This document shows, piece after piece, positions 44,368 to 53,285 of a stretch of 64,000 nucleotides of DNA. The position numbers and the translations under genes were made by a program. The stretch is from Halofilum ochraceum (GTDB lineage: Bacteria; Pseudomonadota; Gammaproteobacteria; XJ16; Halofilaceae): positions 1-64,000 of the forward strand of contig NZ_LVEG02000018.1 of assembly GCF_001614315.2 (NCBI RefSeq), written 5' to 3'. The notes under the pieces are model-generated. The model ran no database searches. It saw only the letters and a program-made list of their open reading frames with translations, and was not told the origin of the DNA. The first letter of the stretch is position 1. Every line of letters begins with the position of its first letter.

Positions 44368-46101
44368 GTGTCGAAACGAATGCGGAACCGGGATATCGCG
44401 GGGCAGTGTGAACGCCTGGCGGACCTGCTGGAGATCGAGGGTGCGAACCCCTTCCGGGTGCGCGCCTGGCGCAACGCCGCGGAGACGATCGCCGGGCTTT
44501 CGCAAAGCGTGGCCTACCTGGTCGAGTCGGATACCGACCTCACCGAATACCCGCACATCGGCCGGGATATCGCCGAGGGCGTGCGCAGCCTCGTCACCAG
44601 CGGCCACCTGCCCCCCCTGGACGAGATCGCCGCGCGCGTGCCTCCGGAACTCGCCGACCTGATGCAGGTCCAGGGCCTCGGGCCCAAGGGGGTCAAGGCG
44701 CTGTACGATCGATTCCAGCTGCGTACGCTGGACGACCTGGAACGGGTCGCGCGCGCGGGCCAGGTGCGCGAACTGTCCGGATTCGGCCCGAAGAAGGAAG
44801 CGGCACTGCTCGACGGCATCCGGCAACTGCGGGCCGCCGGAGAGCAGCGTACCCGACTCGCCGACGCGGAGTCCGTCGCCGCCCCTTTGCGTGATCGGCT
44901 CGCGGCGATGCCCGGTGTCAGCGACGCGGTGATCGCCGGCAGTTACCGCCGGCGCCGCGAGACCGTCGGCGACATCGATCTGCTGGCGGCCACCGACGAC
45001 AGCGAGGCCGTCATGGACCGGCTCGTCGCCGATGAGGATGTGGAGCGCGTGGTCTCGCACGGCTCGACCCGTTCCACCGTCATTCTGGGCGACGGGCTGC
45101 AGGTCGATGTCCGCGCGGTGTCGCCCGCCAGCTTCGGCGCGGCACTGCTCTACTTCACGGGCTCGAAGCAGCACAACGTCGCCCTGCGCCAGCGCGCCGT
45201 CGACCGGGGCTGGAAGCTCAACGAGTACGGGCTCTACGACGGCGAGAAGACCCTGGAAGCGGCCTCGGAGGCGGCCATCTATCGCCGCCTCGGGCTCGAC
45301 TGGATCCCGCCGGAACTGCGCGAGGACCGCGGTGAGATCGCCGCGGCCGAGCGCGGTTCACTGCCGGAGCTCGTCACCGTGGACACGATCCGCGGCAACC
45401 TGCACGGCCACACGGACTGGAGCGACGGCAAAGAACCACTGGCGGCGATGATCGAGGCCGCCCGCGAACGGGGCCACGACTACATCGCCATCACCGATCA
45501 CGGCCCCCGGGTGCGGGTCGCGAACGGACTCTCGGCCGAGCGCCTGGCCGAACAGGCCGACGCGATCGATGCCGTCGCCGCCGACTACGGCGACATCACG
45601 ATCCTCAAGGGCTGCGAGGTCGATATCCTCGGTGACGGCTCGCTGGATCTGCCCGACGAGGTCCTCGCGCGGCTCGATGTCGTCGTCTGCTCGATCCATT
45701 ACGAGCTGCGCCGCTCGCGTGCGGAACAGACCGAGCGGGTGCTGCGGGCGATGGAGAATCCGCACTTCATGATCTGGGGCCACCCGACCGCGCGCGAGAT
45801 CAACCGCCGCGAGCCGATCGACATCGATCTGGAACGCTGCCTCGAGGCGGCCGCCGAACGCGGCATCGCGGTCGAGATCAACGCCCAGCCCAAGCGCCTG
45901 GACCTGTCCGACACCAACGCGCGGCTGGCGCTGGAAAAGGGGTGCCGGCTCGCCGTCAACACCGACGCCCACGCCACCCACCACTTCGACCTGCTCCGCC
46001 ACGGCATCGACCAGGCCCGCCGCGCCGGGGCGACGGCCGCAGATATCATCAACACCCGCAAGACGGACGACCTGCTTCAACTGCTTCGTTCGCGCCCGTA
46101 G
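44368..46101 (+). CDS. polX: DNA polymerase X with PHP exonuclease domain
   Basis: A 577-residue repair polymerase. The N-terminal Pol beta-like part has helix-hairpin-helix segments (VQGLGPKGVKALYDRF, SGFGPKKEAALLDGI) and the palm acids in TVGDIDLLAAT and LQVDVRAV. The C-terminal PHP domain has metal ligands in NLHGHTDWSDG, AITDHGP, CSIHYE and NTDAHA. It fills short gaps, and the PHP part supplies 3'-5' exonuclease or AP-endonuclease activity. The GTG start has GGAG 6 bp upstream. Confidence 0.95.
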   Translation: MSKRMRNRDIAGQCERLADLLEIEGANPFRVRAWRNAAETIAGLSQSVAYLVESDTDLTEYPHIGRDIAEGVRSLVTSGHLPPLDEIAARVPPELADLMQVQGLGPKGVKALYDRFQLRTLDDLERVARAGQVRELSGFGPKKEAALLDGIRQLRAAGEQRTRLADAESVAAPLRDRLAAMPGVSDAVIAGSYRRRRETVGDIDLLAATDDSEAVMDRLVADEDVERVVSHGSTRSTVILGDGLQVDVRAVSPASFGAALLYFTGSKQHNVALRQRAVDRGWKLNEYGLYDGEKTLEAASEAAIYRRLGLDWIPPELREDRGEIAAAERGSLPELVTVDTIRGNLHGHTDWSDGKEPLAAMIEAARERGHDYIAITDHGPRVRVANGLSAERLAEQADAIDAVAADYGDITILKGCEVDILGDGSLDLPDEVLARLDVVVCSIHYELRRSRAEQTERVLRAMENPHFMIWGHPTAREINRREPIDIDLERCLEAAAERGIAVEINAQPKRLDLSDTNARLALEKGCRLAVNTDAHATHHFDLLRHGIDQARRAGATAADIINTRKTDDLLQLLRSRP

Positions 46102-46167
46102 TCCCCTCATTCGGACATCCCGTGCAGGACCCGCCGCGCCAAGGATCCTGCTAGTCAGTGCAGGAAG

Positions 46168-46475
46168 GTTCTCGCCAAGGCGCGGAGGGCGCCAAGGGAC
46201 GCGAACGTATTCAGTGTCGAACGTGGCGCGGAAATGCAGGTGCCAGAAAACTCCCCCAAACGAGATCGGATACGAGCGTAGGTCGGACTTCCAGTCCGAC
46301 AGGCCGAAGCCTCCTGCCTGTCGGACTGGAAGTCCGACCTACACCCACACCAGTGGGCCCAAGGCGGTCTCCACCGCTGAGCCACTGTTCCAGCGAGTCC
46401 GGGGCAGCGACGGATGAATCATTACCGACTTACCCTCTCCGCGCCCTTGGCGCCCTCCGCGCCTTGGCGAGAACC
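46168..46475. repeat. Nested inverted repeats with a perfect 27-bp central hairpin
   Basis: The outer arms (46168-46206, 46441-46475) are the 'ctcgccaaggcgcggagg' family. The inner arms 46278-46304 and 46316-46342 are exact reverse complements over 27 bp (gtaggtcggacttccagtcc...) with an 11-nt loop. The gap lies between convergent polX and an MFS gene and contains no gene. The inner hairpin would be a very stable bidirectional RNA structure. Confidence 0.92.
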
Positions 46476-46510
46476 CGAATGCACTGACCATCTGCGCCAG
46501 AAGCGCCGAC

Positions 46511-47845
46511 TCACCGCCGTGCGTCGACTTCGGGCATGGCCGCGGCAGCAACCGCTCCGACCAGGGCGACCGCACCAAGCAGCGCCAGCAACAACGGGAC
46601 GCCGGCGAACTGGGCGACAATCCCGAGTGCCCCCCAGCAGAGGGTGATGACGCCCATCGCCGTGTTGGCGAAGGCGACATAGACCGGGCGTTCCGCCGCG
46701 TCCACGGCATCGATAAGCCAAGTCTTGCGACCGATTCGCGCACCGCTCTCGGCGATCCCAAGGCCGACGAAGACCAGCGCGAACACCCACGGCGAATGTA
46801 CCCCGGCACTCGGCTCGCCGAGCAGGAGCGCCATCAGTGCCAGCACCGCTGCCACCAGGCCCGCGAATACCATGGCCCAGCGCGCGGAATGATCCGCGAA
46901 GCGCCCCTGGAGCGGGCTCGCCAGCACATTGCCCAGGCCGACCGCCAGGATATACACGCCCAGCGCCGACAGCGCGCCACCGAACAGTTCACGCGCGTAG
47001 AGCGCGTAGAACGGCGCGGCGATCTCGACCGTGACCAGCAGACTCCGTGCGATCAGATAGCGACGATAGCCCGGATCCGACCGCCACAGTTCCAGCCCAC
47101 GCCGCGCCTCGCTCAATGCATTGCGACCGCCCTCGGTCGCACCGGGCACCTCCTCGATCTGGGCGAACAGCATCGCCCCCATGATCCACAGCAGCGCCGC
47201 GGCGCCGACCAGCGCGGCGTACATCGCGGTCGCCTCCGCATCGCCGAGCGATCCATACAGCCAGGCACCGGCGATCACCGTCAGACCGCCACCGAGCAGC
47301 GCCCGCTGGCCCAGCAGACGCCCACGCTGGCCCTTCGGAATGGTCTTACCCATCACATCCTGGAAAGCGACCGATCCCAGACCGCTGGCCACCGCGAACA
47401 TCGCCAGCAGCACGAGTACCGCGAGCCCGGCCGCGACGGGTGACAGACCCAGCGCGGCCGGGATCATGGCCAGCAGACAGACCGCCTGGACCGCCGCGGC
47501 ACCGCTCCACGCCCATTTGCGCTGCGGCAGGCGACGGATGACCGCGGCGAAGGCGAGCTGCGGCAGCAGCGCCCCGGCCTGCCGGACCGGCGCCAGGAAA
47601 CCGATGATCGCCGCCGGCGTGCCCACGCCCGCCAGCAGCCACGGCAGCACCAGATTCGGCCCGGCCAGTTGCTCGGCGAGTTTGGTCGCCGTGCCGTTGG
47701 CGAGATTACGGAGGTAGTTGCCGGGCACGGCCGTGCATTGATCGTCGGGAATGGCGTCGCAGGACCGCTCGGCCACGCCCTCCCCGGCGAGCAGACCATG
47801 GGTCACGGCGGCGGGCCCTTCGTTGCGCAGATCGACGGGGTCCAT
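46511..47845 (-). CDS. Major facilitator superfamily transporter
   Basis: A 444-residue protein with about twelve predicted helices. The loop KTIPKGQRGRLLGQRALLGG is an MFS motif A-like signature between helices. The C-terminal half (SPLQGRFADHSARWAMVFAGL, GIAESGARIGRKTWLIDA) resembles uncharacterised MFS proteins of proteobacteria. CAGGAG lies before the ATG. The N-terminus carries a hydrophilic segment of about 60 residues with two Cys (ERSCDAIPDDQC) before the first helix. The substrate is unknown. Confidence 0.85.
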   Translation of the reverse strand: MDPVDLRNEGPAAVTHGLLAGEGVAERSCDAIPDDQCTAVPGNYLRNLANGTATKLAEQLAGPNLVLPWLLAGVGTPAAIIGFLAPVRQAGALLPQLAFAAVIRRLPQRKWAWSGAAAVQAVCLLAMIPAALGLSPVAAGLAVLVLLAMFAVASGLGSVAFQDVMGKTIPKGQRGRLLGQRALLGGGLTVIAGAWLYGSLGDAEATAMYAALVGAAALLWIMGAMLFAQIEEVPGATEGGRNALSEARRGLELWRSDPGYRRYLIARSLLVTVEIAAPFYALYARELFGGALSALGVYILAVGLGNVLASPLQGRFADHSARWAMVFAGLVAAVLALMALLLGEPSAGVHSPWVFALVFVGLGIAESGARIGRKTWLIDAVDAAERPVYVAFANTAMGVITLCWGALGIVAQFAGVPLLLALLGAVALVGAVAAAAMPEVDARR

Positions 47846-47931
47846 CGCGTTCTCCTGAAAGCGAACAGGTGATGCGGCCGGTTTCGCCGATCACCGGGCG
47901 GACAGCCTCGACCCGGCTACGCCGAACCGCC

Positions 47932-48127
47932 CCGGCTGTTGGCTTCGGCAAAAGCCGGCCTGCGTTCTTTTCTCCGCGCTCTCCGCGGCTCCGCGTGAAA
48001 CCGGTTTTCCAGCCTTCCCCAGAAATTCGTTATCACGCAGAGGCGCAGAGCACGCAGAGACAGAAAACCACGAACGGCGGTAATGTCTTGCAGGCCGGCT
48101 TGCGACCGCAGGGGCCAGCCTGCCGCC
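47932..48127. repeat. Nested inverted repeats between MFS and ABC exporter genes
   Basis: The outer arms carry the two ends of the 100-bp element in inverted order: gcaaaagccggcctgcg at left and tgcaggccggcttgcgacc at right. The inner arms 47968-48000 and 48031-48067 are the 'cgcagag/ctccgcg' block facing each other. The whole looks like one repeat inserted inside another. No gene is present. Confidence 0.82.
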
Positions 48128-48186
48128 GGGACGCACATGGCCCGAGACCGCCCGTTTCGGTGCAAGTCACCAGGTGGTTGCGCGGT

Positions 48187-49992
48187 TCAAGCCGGATCGG
48201 CGTCGCGTTCGGCCTGCTGCAACTGCCACATATGAGCATAGAGGCCATCCTGTGCCAGCAGCTCCGGGTGGCGGCCGCGCTCGCGGATCCGCCCGTCCTC
48301 CAGGACGAGGATTTCGTCGGCGTCCGCCACCGTCGACAGGCGGTGCGCGATCGCCAGCGTCGTCGTTTCGCGCGCGACGTCGTTCAGCGCGCGCAGGATC
48401 GCCCCCTCCGAGCGCGAGTCGAGGCTTGAGGTCGCCTCGTCGAACACCAGGATCGGCGGATCCTTGAGGATGACCCGGGCAATCGCGACGCGCTGCTTTT
48501 CCCCACCCGAGAGTTTCAGCCCGCGCTCGCCGACGACGGTGTCATAACCATCCGGCAGCGACGCGATGAAGCGATCGATATCGGCCAGGCGCGCGGCGCG
48601 TTCTATATCCGCCCGGGTCGCCTCGGGCGCGCCGTACCCGATGTTGTACGCCAGCGTGTCATTGAACAGCACCGTATCCTGGGGAACGATGCCGATCGCG
48701 CCCCGGACGCTGTCCTGCGTGCAATCGCGCAGGTCCTGCCCGTCGATCGTGATCCGGCCCTCATCGGGATCCCAGAAGCGGAACAGCAGCCGCGCCAGCG
48801 TCGACTTGCCGGCGCCCGACGGGCCTACCACCGCGACCTTGCAGCCGGGCTCGATCGTGAAGTCGATTCCGGCCAGGACCTGGCGCCCGGACTGATAGCC
48901 GAACGATATGTCCTCGAACCGCACCCGCCCCGCCGTGACCTGCAGGGGCCGTGCATCGGGGCGATCGGTTACGCCGGCCGGCGTATCGAGCAGGCGAAAG
49001 ACCAGGTCCATGTCGGCGAGCGCGTATTTCAGCGCCCGGTAGATGCTGCCCAGCACGTTCAGCGGCATGAACAGCTGCAGCAGCAGGCCGTTGACCATGA
49101 CCAGATCACCGAGGCTCATGGTGCCGGCGGCGACGCCGAGCGCGGCCTGAACCATGATCGCCGTCACCGCCAGCGCGATGATCGCGCCCTGGCCGAAGTT
49201 GAGCGCCCCCATCGACACCTGGGTATGCACGGCCGCGTCGGTCCATCGATCGAGCGTGTCATCGTACTCCCGCAGCTCGTGATCCTCATTGTTGAAGTAC
49301 TTGACCGTCTCGTAGTTGAGCAGGCTGTCGACCGCACGGTCGTTCGCCTGGGACTCGAGCGCATTCATGCGGTGGCGGTATTCCATCCGCCACTCGGTCA
49401 TCGACAGCGTGAAGCCGATATAGATCGCGACCGCGACGACCGTCGTCGCCACGAAGGTCCAGCTGTAGCTGAAGAAGAGGATGCCGATCACCAGCAGTGT
49501 CTCGGCGGCGGTCGGGATCACGTTCAACACGAGATAGTTGAGGATATTGCTGACACTGCGGGTACCCCGCGCGAGGTCGCGCGAGACGGCCCCCGTGCGT
49601 CGCTCCAGGTGGTAGGCCAGCGACAGCGCATGCAGATGCGACAGCACCGTCGTCGACAGCCGGTGCATGGCGGCATACCGGACGCGGGCGAAGAGCGCGT
49701 CGCGCAGTTCGGAGAAGCCCGAGTTGGCCAGGCGCAGCGCGCCGTACGCGGCGAGCAGGCCGAGCGGTACGGTGAGGGCGGGATCGGCGTCGGTGTCGAG
49801 CGCGTCGACGACCTCCTTGAGCAGCAGGGGCACGCCGACCACCGACAGCTTGGCGATGATGAGCGCGCCCAGCGCGAGCACGACGCGACCGCGCCACGGC
49901 CTGAGCCAGGTCAGCATCCGCCACAGGTTGGCGGCATCCGAACCGCCGCCGACCGGCCGCTCGGTGCGCAGGGAGCGCATGTTCGCGGTCAT
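48187..49992 (-). CDS. Atm1-type ABC exporter (fused membrane and ATPase domains)
   Basis: A 601-residue half-transporter that should act as a homodimer in the inner membrane. Membrane domain about 35-320. ATPase domain has Walker A GPSGAGKSTLARLLFR, signature LSGGEKQRVAIAR and Walker B PPILVFDEATSSLD. Features match the Atm1/HMT family (RTGAVSRDLARGTRSVSNIL, NYETVKYFNNEDHE), which exports glutathione-bound sulfur species or heavy-metal conjugates. MsbA-like lipid flippase is a less likely alternative. Confidence 0.9.
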   Translation of the reverse strand: MTANMRSLRTERPVGGGSDAANLWRMLTWLRPWRGRVVLALGALIIAKLSVVGVPLLLKEVVDALDTDADPALTVPLGLLAAYGALRLANSGFSELRDALFARVRYAAMHRLSTTVLSHLHALSLAYHLERRTGAVSRDLARGTRSVSNILNYLVLNVIPTAAETLLVIGILFFSYSWTFVATTVVAVAIYIGFTLSMTEWRMEYRHRMNALESQANDRAVDSLLNYETVKYFNNEDHELREYDDTLDRWTDAAVHTQVSMGALNFGQGAIIALAVTAIMVQAALGVAAGTMSLGDLVMVNGLLLQLFMPLNVLGSIYRALKYALADMDLVFRLLDTPAGVTDRPDARPLQVTAGRVRFEDISFGYQSGRQVLAGIDFTIEPGCKVAVVGPSGAGKSTLARLLFRFWDPDEGRITIDGQDLRDCTQDSVRGAIGIVPQDTVLFNDTLAYNIGYGAPEATRADIERAARLADIDRFIASLPDGYDTVVGERGLKLSGGEKQRVAIARVILKDPPILVFDEATSSLDSRSEGAILRALNDVARETTTLAIAHRLSTVADADEILVLEDGRIRERGRHPELLAQDGLYAHMWQLQQAERDADPA

Positions 49993-50059
49993 GGGGAAGC
50001 GCTGCGGGTAGCGGCGTCGGCCCCGCGAACGGGCACCCGCGCATTCGCCGGGGCCAGGC

Positions 50060-51049
50060 TCAAACGGCCGCCCGCTCGGCTTCCGGCTCAGGCAATCGCG
50101 CCAGCGCCTGCTCGATGATCTCGGCGCCGCCCCCCGCGGCCGCGCCCTCGGCGAGCGTGCGTCGCCAGGCGCGGGCGCCCGGCTGGCCCTGGAAGAGGCC
50201 GCTCATGTGGCGCGTCATGTGGTGAATCGGCACGCCCTCCGCCAGGCGCGCGTGCACATAGGGCATATAGGCCGCGACCGCCTCATGCGGCGAATCCAGC
50301 GGATCCGGATCGCCCCAGAACCGGCTGTCCGCGCCGGCCAGCGACCACGGCGAACCGTAAGGGCCGCGTCCGAGCATGCACCCGTCGACCGCGGGGAGAT
50401 GCCCCGCCGCCTCGTCGAGCGTGCGGATGCCGCCGTTGATCACGATCGGCAGGGCCGACCAGTCGCGCTTGAGCCGGTATACGCGCTCATAGTCCAGCGG
50501 CGGGATCTCGCGGTTTTCCTTCGGCGACAGCCCCTGCAGCCAGGCCTTGCGGGCGTGCACGATCAACGCCTCGGTGCCCGCCTCGGCCACGGCGGCGGTG
50601 AAGCGGTTGAGGTGTTCGTAACTGTCCTGGTCATCGATGCCGATGCGCGACTTGACTGTCACCGGGATCGAGACGGTCGCGCGCATCGCCCGCACGCACT
50701 CGGCGACGGTGTCCGGCTCCGCCATCAGACAGGCGCCGAAGGCACCGTTCTTCACGCGATCACTGGGGCAGCCGACATTGATGTTGACTTCGTCGTACCC
50801 GAAATCCTCCGCCATGCGCGCGGCCGCGGCCATGCGCTCGGGCTCGCTGCCCCCGATCTGCAGGGCCACCGGATGCTCGAACGGATCGTACGCCAGCAGC
50901 CGCGCCGGATCGCCATGGATCAGCGCGTTCGCAGTGATCATCTCCGTATACAGCAGCACACGCCGCGAGATCAGCCGCAGCAGATACCGGTCATGCCGGT
51001 CCGTGCAGTCCATCATCGGCGCGATGCTGAGCGTACGATCAAGCGTCAT
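50060..51049 (-). CDS. dusA: tRNA-dihydrouridine(20/20a) synthase
   Basis: A 329-residue FMN enzyme that reduces uridine 20 in the tRNA D-loop. It starts RTLSIAPMMDCTDRHDRYLL. The catalytic Cys lies in NINVGCPSDRVKNGAFGACL, and the FMN phosphate site is in VINGGIRTLDEA and DGCMLGRGPYGSPW. ATG 51049 is preceded by GGAGGTGG, much better than the in-frame ATG ten codons upstream. Confidence 0.95.
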   Translation of the reverse strand: MTLDRTLSIAPMMDCTDRHDRYLLRLISRRVLLYTEMITANALIHGDPARLLAYDPFEHPVALQIGGSEPERMAAAARMAEDFGYDEVNINVGCPSDRVKNGAFGACLMAEPDTVAECVRAMRATVSIPVTVKSRIGIDDQDSYEHLNRFTAAVAEAGTEALIVHARKAWLQGLSPKENREIPPLDYERVYRLKRDWSALPIVINGGIRTLDEAAGHLPAVDGCMLGRGPYGSPWSLAGADSRFWGDPDPLDSPHEAVAAYMPYVHARLAEGVPIHHMTRHMSGLFQGQPGARAWRRTLAEGAAAGGGAEIIEQALARLPEPEAERAAV

Positions 51050-51123
51050 CGAACCACCTCCAGCCCCCGATTCTACCAACCCGCCCCGCTACGGCGAATG
51101 CCGCGGCTGAGCAATGCCGGTTA

Positions 51124-51456
51124 GAACCACGAATGAACACGAATGGACACGAATGCTGCCGCAGGGCCGATCAGCCGCGGAGGAGCGGTGCTGAGAGCGC
51201 CGTGGGGCGGACGCGGGGATAAGAACCACAGATAAACACAGATAAAGTCAAAAGAAGGGGCCGTAGCGCCGGGGCAATCGGTCGGGACCTGCAACTGATC
51301 GCCTTTGACTTTCATCTGTGTCCATCTGTGTTCATCTGTGGTTCAAAACGAGACTCCATTCGCCACAGACACCTCAGCGAAGCTCCCGAGAGCCAGCCAC
51401 GCCCTGCGGCAGCATTCGTGTCCATTCGTGTTCATTCGTGTTCATTCGTGGTTCTT
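51124..51456. repeat. Nested inverted repeats of the 'acacgaatg' and 'acacagat' families
   Basis: The outer arms are 51124-51166 (gaaccacgaatgaacacg...ccgcaggg) and 51402-51456 (ccctgcggcag...gtggttctt), and the right arm has an extra ttcattcgtg unit. The inner arms 51222-51251 and 51305-51344 carry the accacagataaacacagat motif and its inverse. No gene is present. Similar boilerplate repeats are known in unrelated bacteria. Confidence 0.9.
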
Positions 51457-51460
51457 AAAG

Positions 51461-52288
51461 TCACTTCTCAGCGACGAGATAAGCGATCCACGAAGCGTAG
51501 TCCGGTATTTCCTCGGCCTCGTCGAACTGGTCGATGGGTTCGTCGGTCTCGTCGTCGAAGGCCTGGACGTACATGCGGGTGCGGGAGAAGCCGGCCTCCA
51601 GGAGGAGTTCGCGCAGTTCCTTCGCGCCCCACAGGCGCCAGTTGTAGGAGAAGGCGCGGTCGAGGCGGGAGCCGTCCGGGAAGCGGAAGTGGATGAAGCA
51701 GACCATCTCGGCGGCGATGGGATTGTAGGCCGCCTGCTCCCAGATGTAGGTGAAGCCGTCGAGCTCGGTTTTTTCCTTCTGGCAGCGGTGCGCCTCGTAA
51801 CCGCCGAAGGCGTCGAAGAAGGCGATGCCGTCATCGACCAGCGACTCGCGGATGCGCTCGAAGTAGCGCTTCATCGTCGCCCGCTCCTGGAAGAACCAGT
51901 AGCTGAAGTTGAACGCCTGGACGATATCGAACGGCCCGGCGTCGACCGTCAGCACGTCCTCCGGCAGCAGATCGATGCGCTGCTTCTGATCCGGGCTCAG
52001 CGGCGCGACGTTGTTGTCGAAGCCCCAGCCGAGGACCTCCGGATCGACATCGACGCCGATGGCGCTGTTATCGGGGTGGCGGCGGACCCATTCGCAGGCC
52101 GACAGCGCCGTGCCGCAGAAGTCCTCGCGGATCGATTTCGGCCGGCGGCCGCGCAGGTCCTGGAAGGTCTGCTCGACGAAATCGAGTTCGAAATCCACCC
52201 CCTGCACGGCGAGCTGGTAGAGCTCATGCGGGTCGACCGAATCGGCCATGCGGGGCGTGTCCTTCTGCTTCGTTTTCGTCTTCGCCAT
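51461..52288 (-). CDS. Class I SAM-dependent methyltransferase, substrate unknown
   Basis: A 275-residue protein. The SAM fold is visible as SIREDFCGTALSACEWVR (motif I region), IGVDVDPEVLGWG (acidic loop) and DIVQAFNFSYWFF (post-motif). The C-terminal half has DAFGGYEAHR and FSYNWRLWGAKELRELLLEAG, which suggests a small-molecule methyltransferase. No pathway partner is adjacent. It sits between dusA and yadGH but is separated from both by repeat-bearing gaps. Confidence 0.82.
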   Translation of the reverse strand: MAKTKTKQKDTPRMADSVDPHELYQLAVQGVDFELDFVEQTFQDLRGRRPKSIREDFCGTALSACEWVRRHPDNSAIGVDVDPEVLGWGFDNNVAPLSPDQKQRIDLLPEDVLTVDAGPFDIVQAFNFSYWFFQERATMKRYFERIRESLVDDGIAFFDAFGGYEAHRCQKEKTELDGFTYIWEQAAYNPIAAEMVCFIHFRFPDGSRLDRAFSYNWRLWGAKELRELLLEAGFSRTRMYVQAFDDETDEPIDQFDEAEEIPDYASWIAYLVAEK

Positions 52289-52368
52289 GGCTTCGGTTAC
52301 TCCGTTCGATGTTGGCGATGGGCCAGGCCCTGCTGGGCCATGCGGGAACCTCTGATTGTCGGGAATCC

Positions 52369-52435
52369 TGTAGGTCGGGCTTACAGCCCGACACTCGTAA
52401 GCCCCTGATCTGTCGGGCTGGAAGCCCGACCTACA
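52369..52435. repeat. 'gtaggtcgggctt' inverted pair
   Basis: Arms 52369-52393 and 52411-52435 are inverse (tgtaggtcgggcttacagcc / ggctggaagcccgacctaca, two mismatches), with a 17-nt loop. They belong to the same family as the 27-bp hairpin at 46278-46342. It sits in the gap between the methyltransferase gene and yadH. Confidence 0.88.
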
Positions 52436-52484
52436 TCGCTCCCCAACGCGCTGCGTGGCTTCAATCAGCGCTTCCCTGGCCGGC

Positions 52485-53285
52485 TCAACTCTTGATGCCG
52501 GTGCCGCGGTTGAGCAGGTACAGGGCCCAGCCGCCCAGGCCCAGGATAAAGACCAGGATGAGCGCGAAGGCCACGGCGACCGGGATGTCCGAAACGCCGA
52601 GGAAACCGTAGCGGAACGCGTTGACCATGTAGAGGATCGGGTTCAGCAGCGACGCCCCCTGCCAGAACGGCGCCAGCAGCGAGATCGAATAGAACACGCC
52701 GCCGAGATAGGTCAGCGGGGTCAGCACGAAGGTCGGCACGATCGAGATGTCGTCGAAGCTCTTCGCGTAGATCGCGTTGATGAAGCCGCCGATCGCGAAC
52801 ACCGTCGCGGTCAGGATCGCGATCAGCACGACCAGCAGCGGATGCGCGAACGACAGATCCGTGAACACGGCCGCGACGATGGTCACCAGCACGCCCACCG
52901 TCAGGCCCCTGGCCACGCCGCCGCAGACGTAACCGGCCAGGATCAGCCAGTTCGGCACGGGCGCGATCAGCAGTTCCTCGATGTGGCGCTGGAACTTGGT
53001 GCCGTAGAACGAGGACACCACGTTGCCGTACGAGTTCGTGATGATCGACAGCATGATGATGCCGGGCACGATGTAGTCCATGTACGTGTACCCGTCCATC
53101 GGCCCGATCCGGCGCCCGATCAGGTTGCCGAAGATCAGCAGGTACAGGCCCGTAGTGATCGCCGACGGCAGGATGGTCTGCACCCAGATCCGGGCGAAGC
53201 GGTGGATCTCCTTCAGGACGATGGTCTGGAAGGCGACCCAGTTGCGCCACCAGGCCGTCGGTATTGCGCTGTCACCGTATGCCAT
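52485..53285 (-). CDS. yadH: ABC-2 type transporter permease (YadH-like)
   Basis: A 266-residue membrane subunit with six predicted helices. The N-terminal region includes KEIHRFARIWVQTILPS, and the central segment SSFYGTKFQRHIEELLIAPV is characteristic of the ABC-2 family. It is translationally coupled to the ATPase gene, since the ATP-binding gene's stop and this ATG overlap (TGATG). The exporter's substrate is unknown. Confidence 0.93.
   Translation of the reverse strand: MAYGDSAIPTAWWRNWVAFQTIVLKEIHRFARIWVQTILPSAITTGLYLLIFGNLIGRRIGPMDGYTYMDYIVPGIIMLSIITNSYGNVVSSFYGTKFQRHIEELLIAPVPNWLILAGYVCGGVARGLTVGVLVTIVAAVFTDLSFAHPLLVVLIAILTATVFAIGGFINAIYAKSFDDISIVPTFVLTPLTYLGGVFYSISLLAPFWQGASLLNPILYMVNAFRYGFLGVSDIPVAVAFALILVFILGLGGWALYLLNRGTGIKS

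Noticed and set aside
46158-46500. Small rightward open frame across the nested repeats
   Set aside because: It consists of translated repeat blocks on both sides of a perfect hairpin and has no ribosome site or recognisable domain.
52345-52368. IS end resembling the IS5 remnant (ggaacctctgatt)
   Set aside because: The match to the sequence near 24390 is only about ten bases, with no inverted partner or transposase nearby. It is likely chance.
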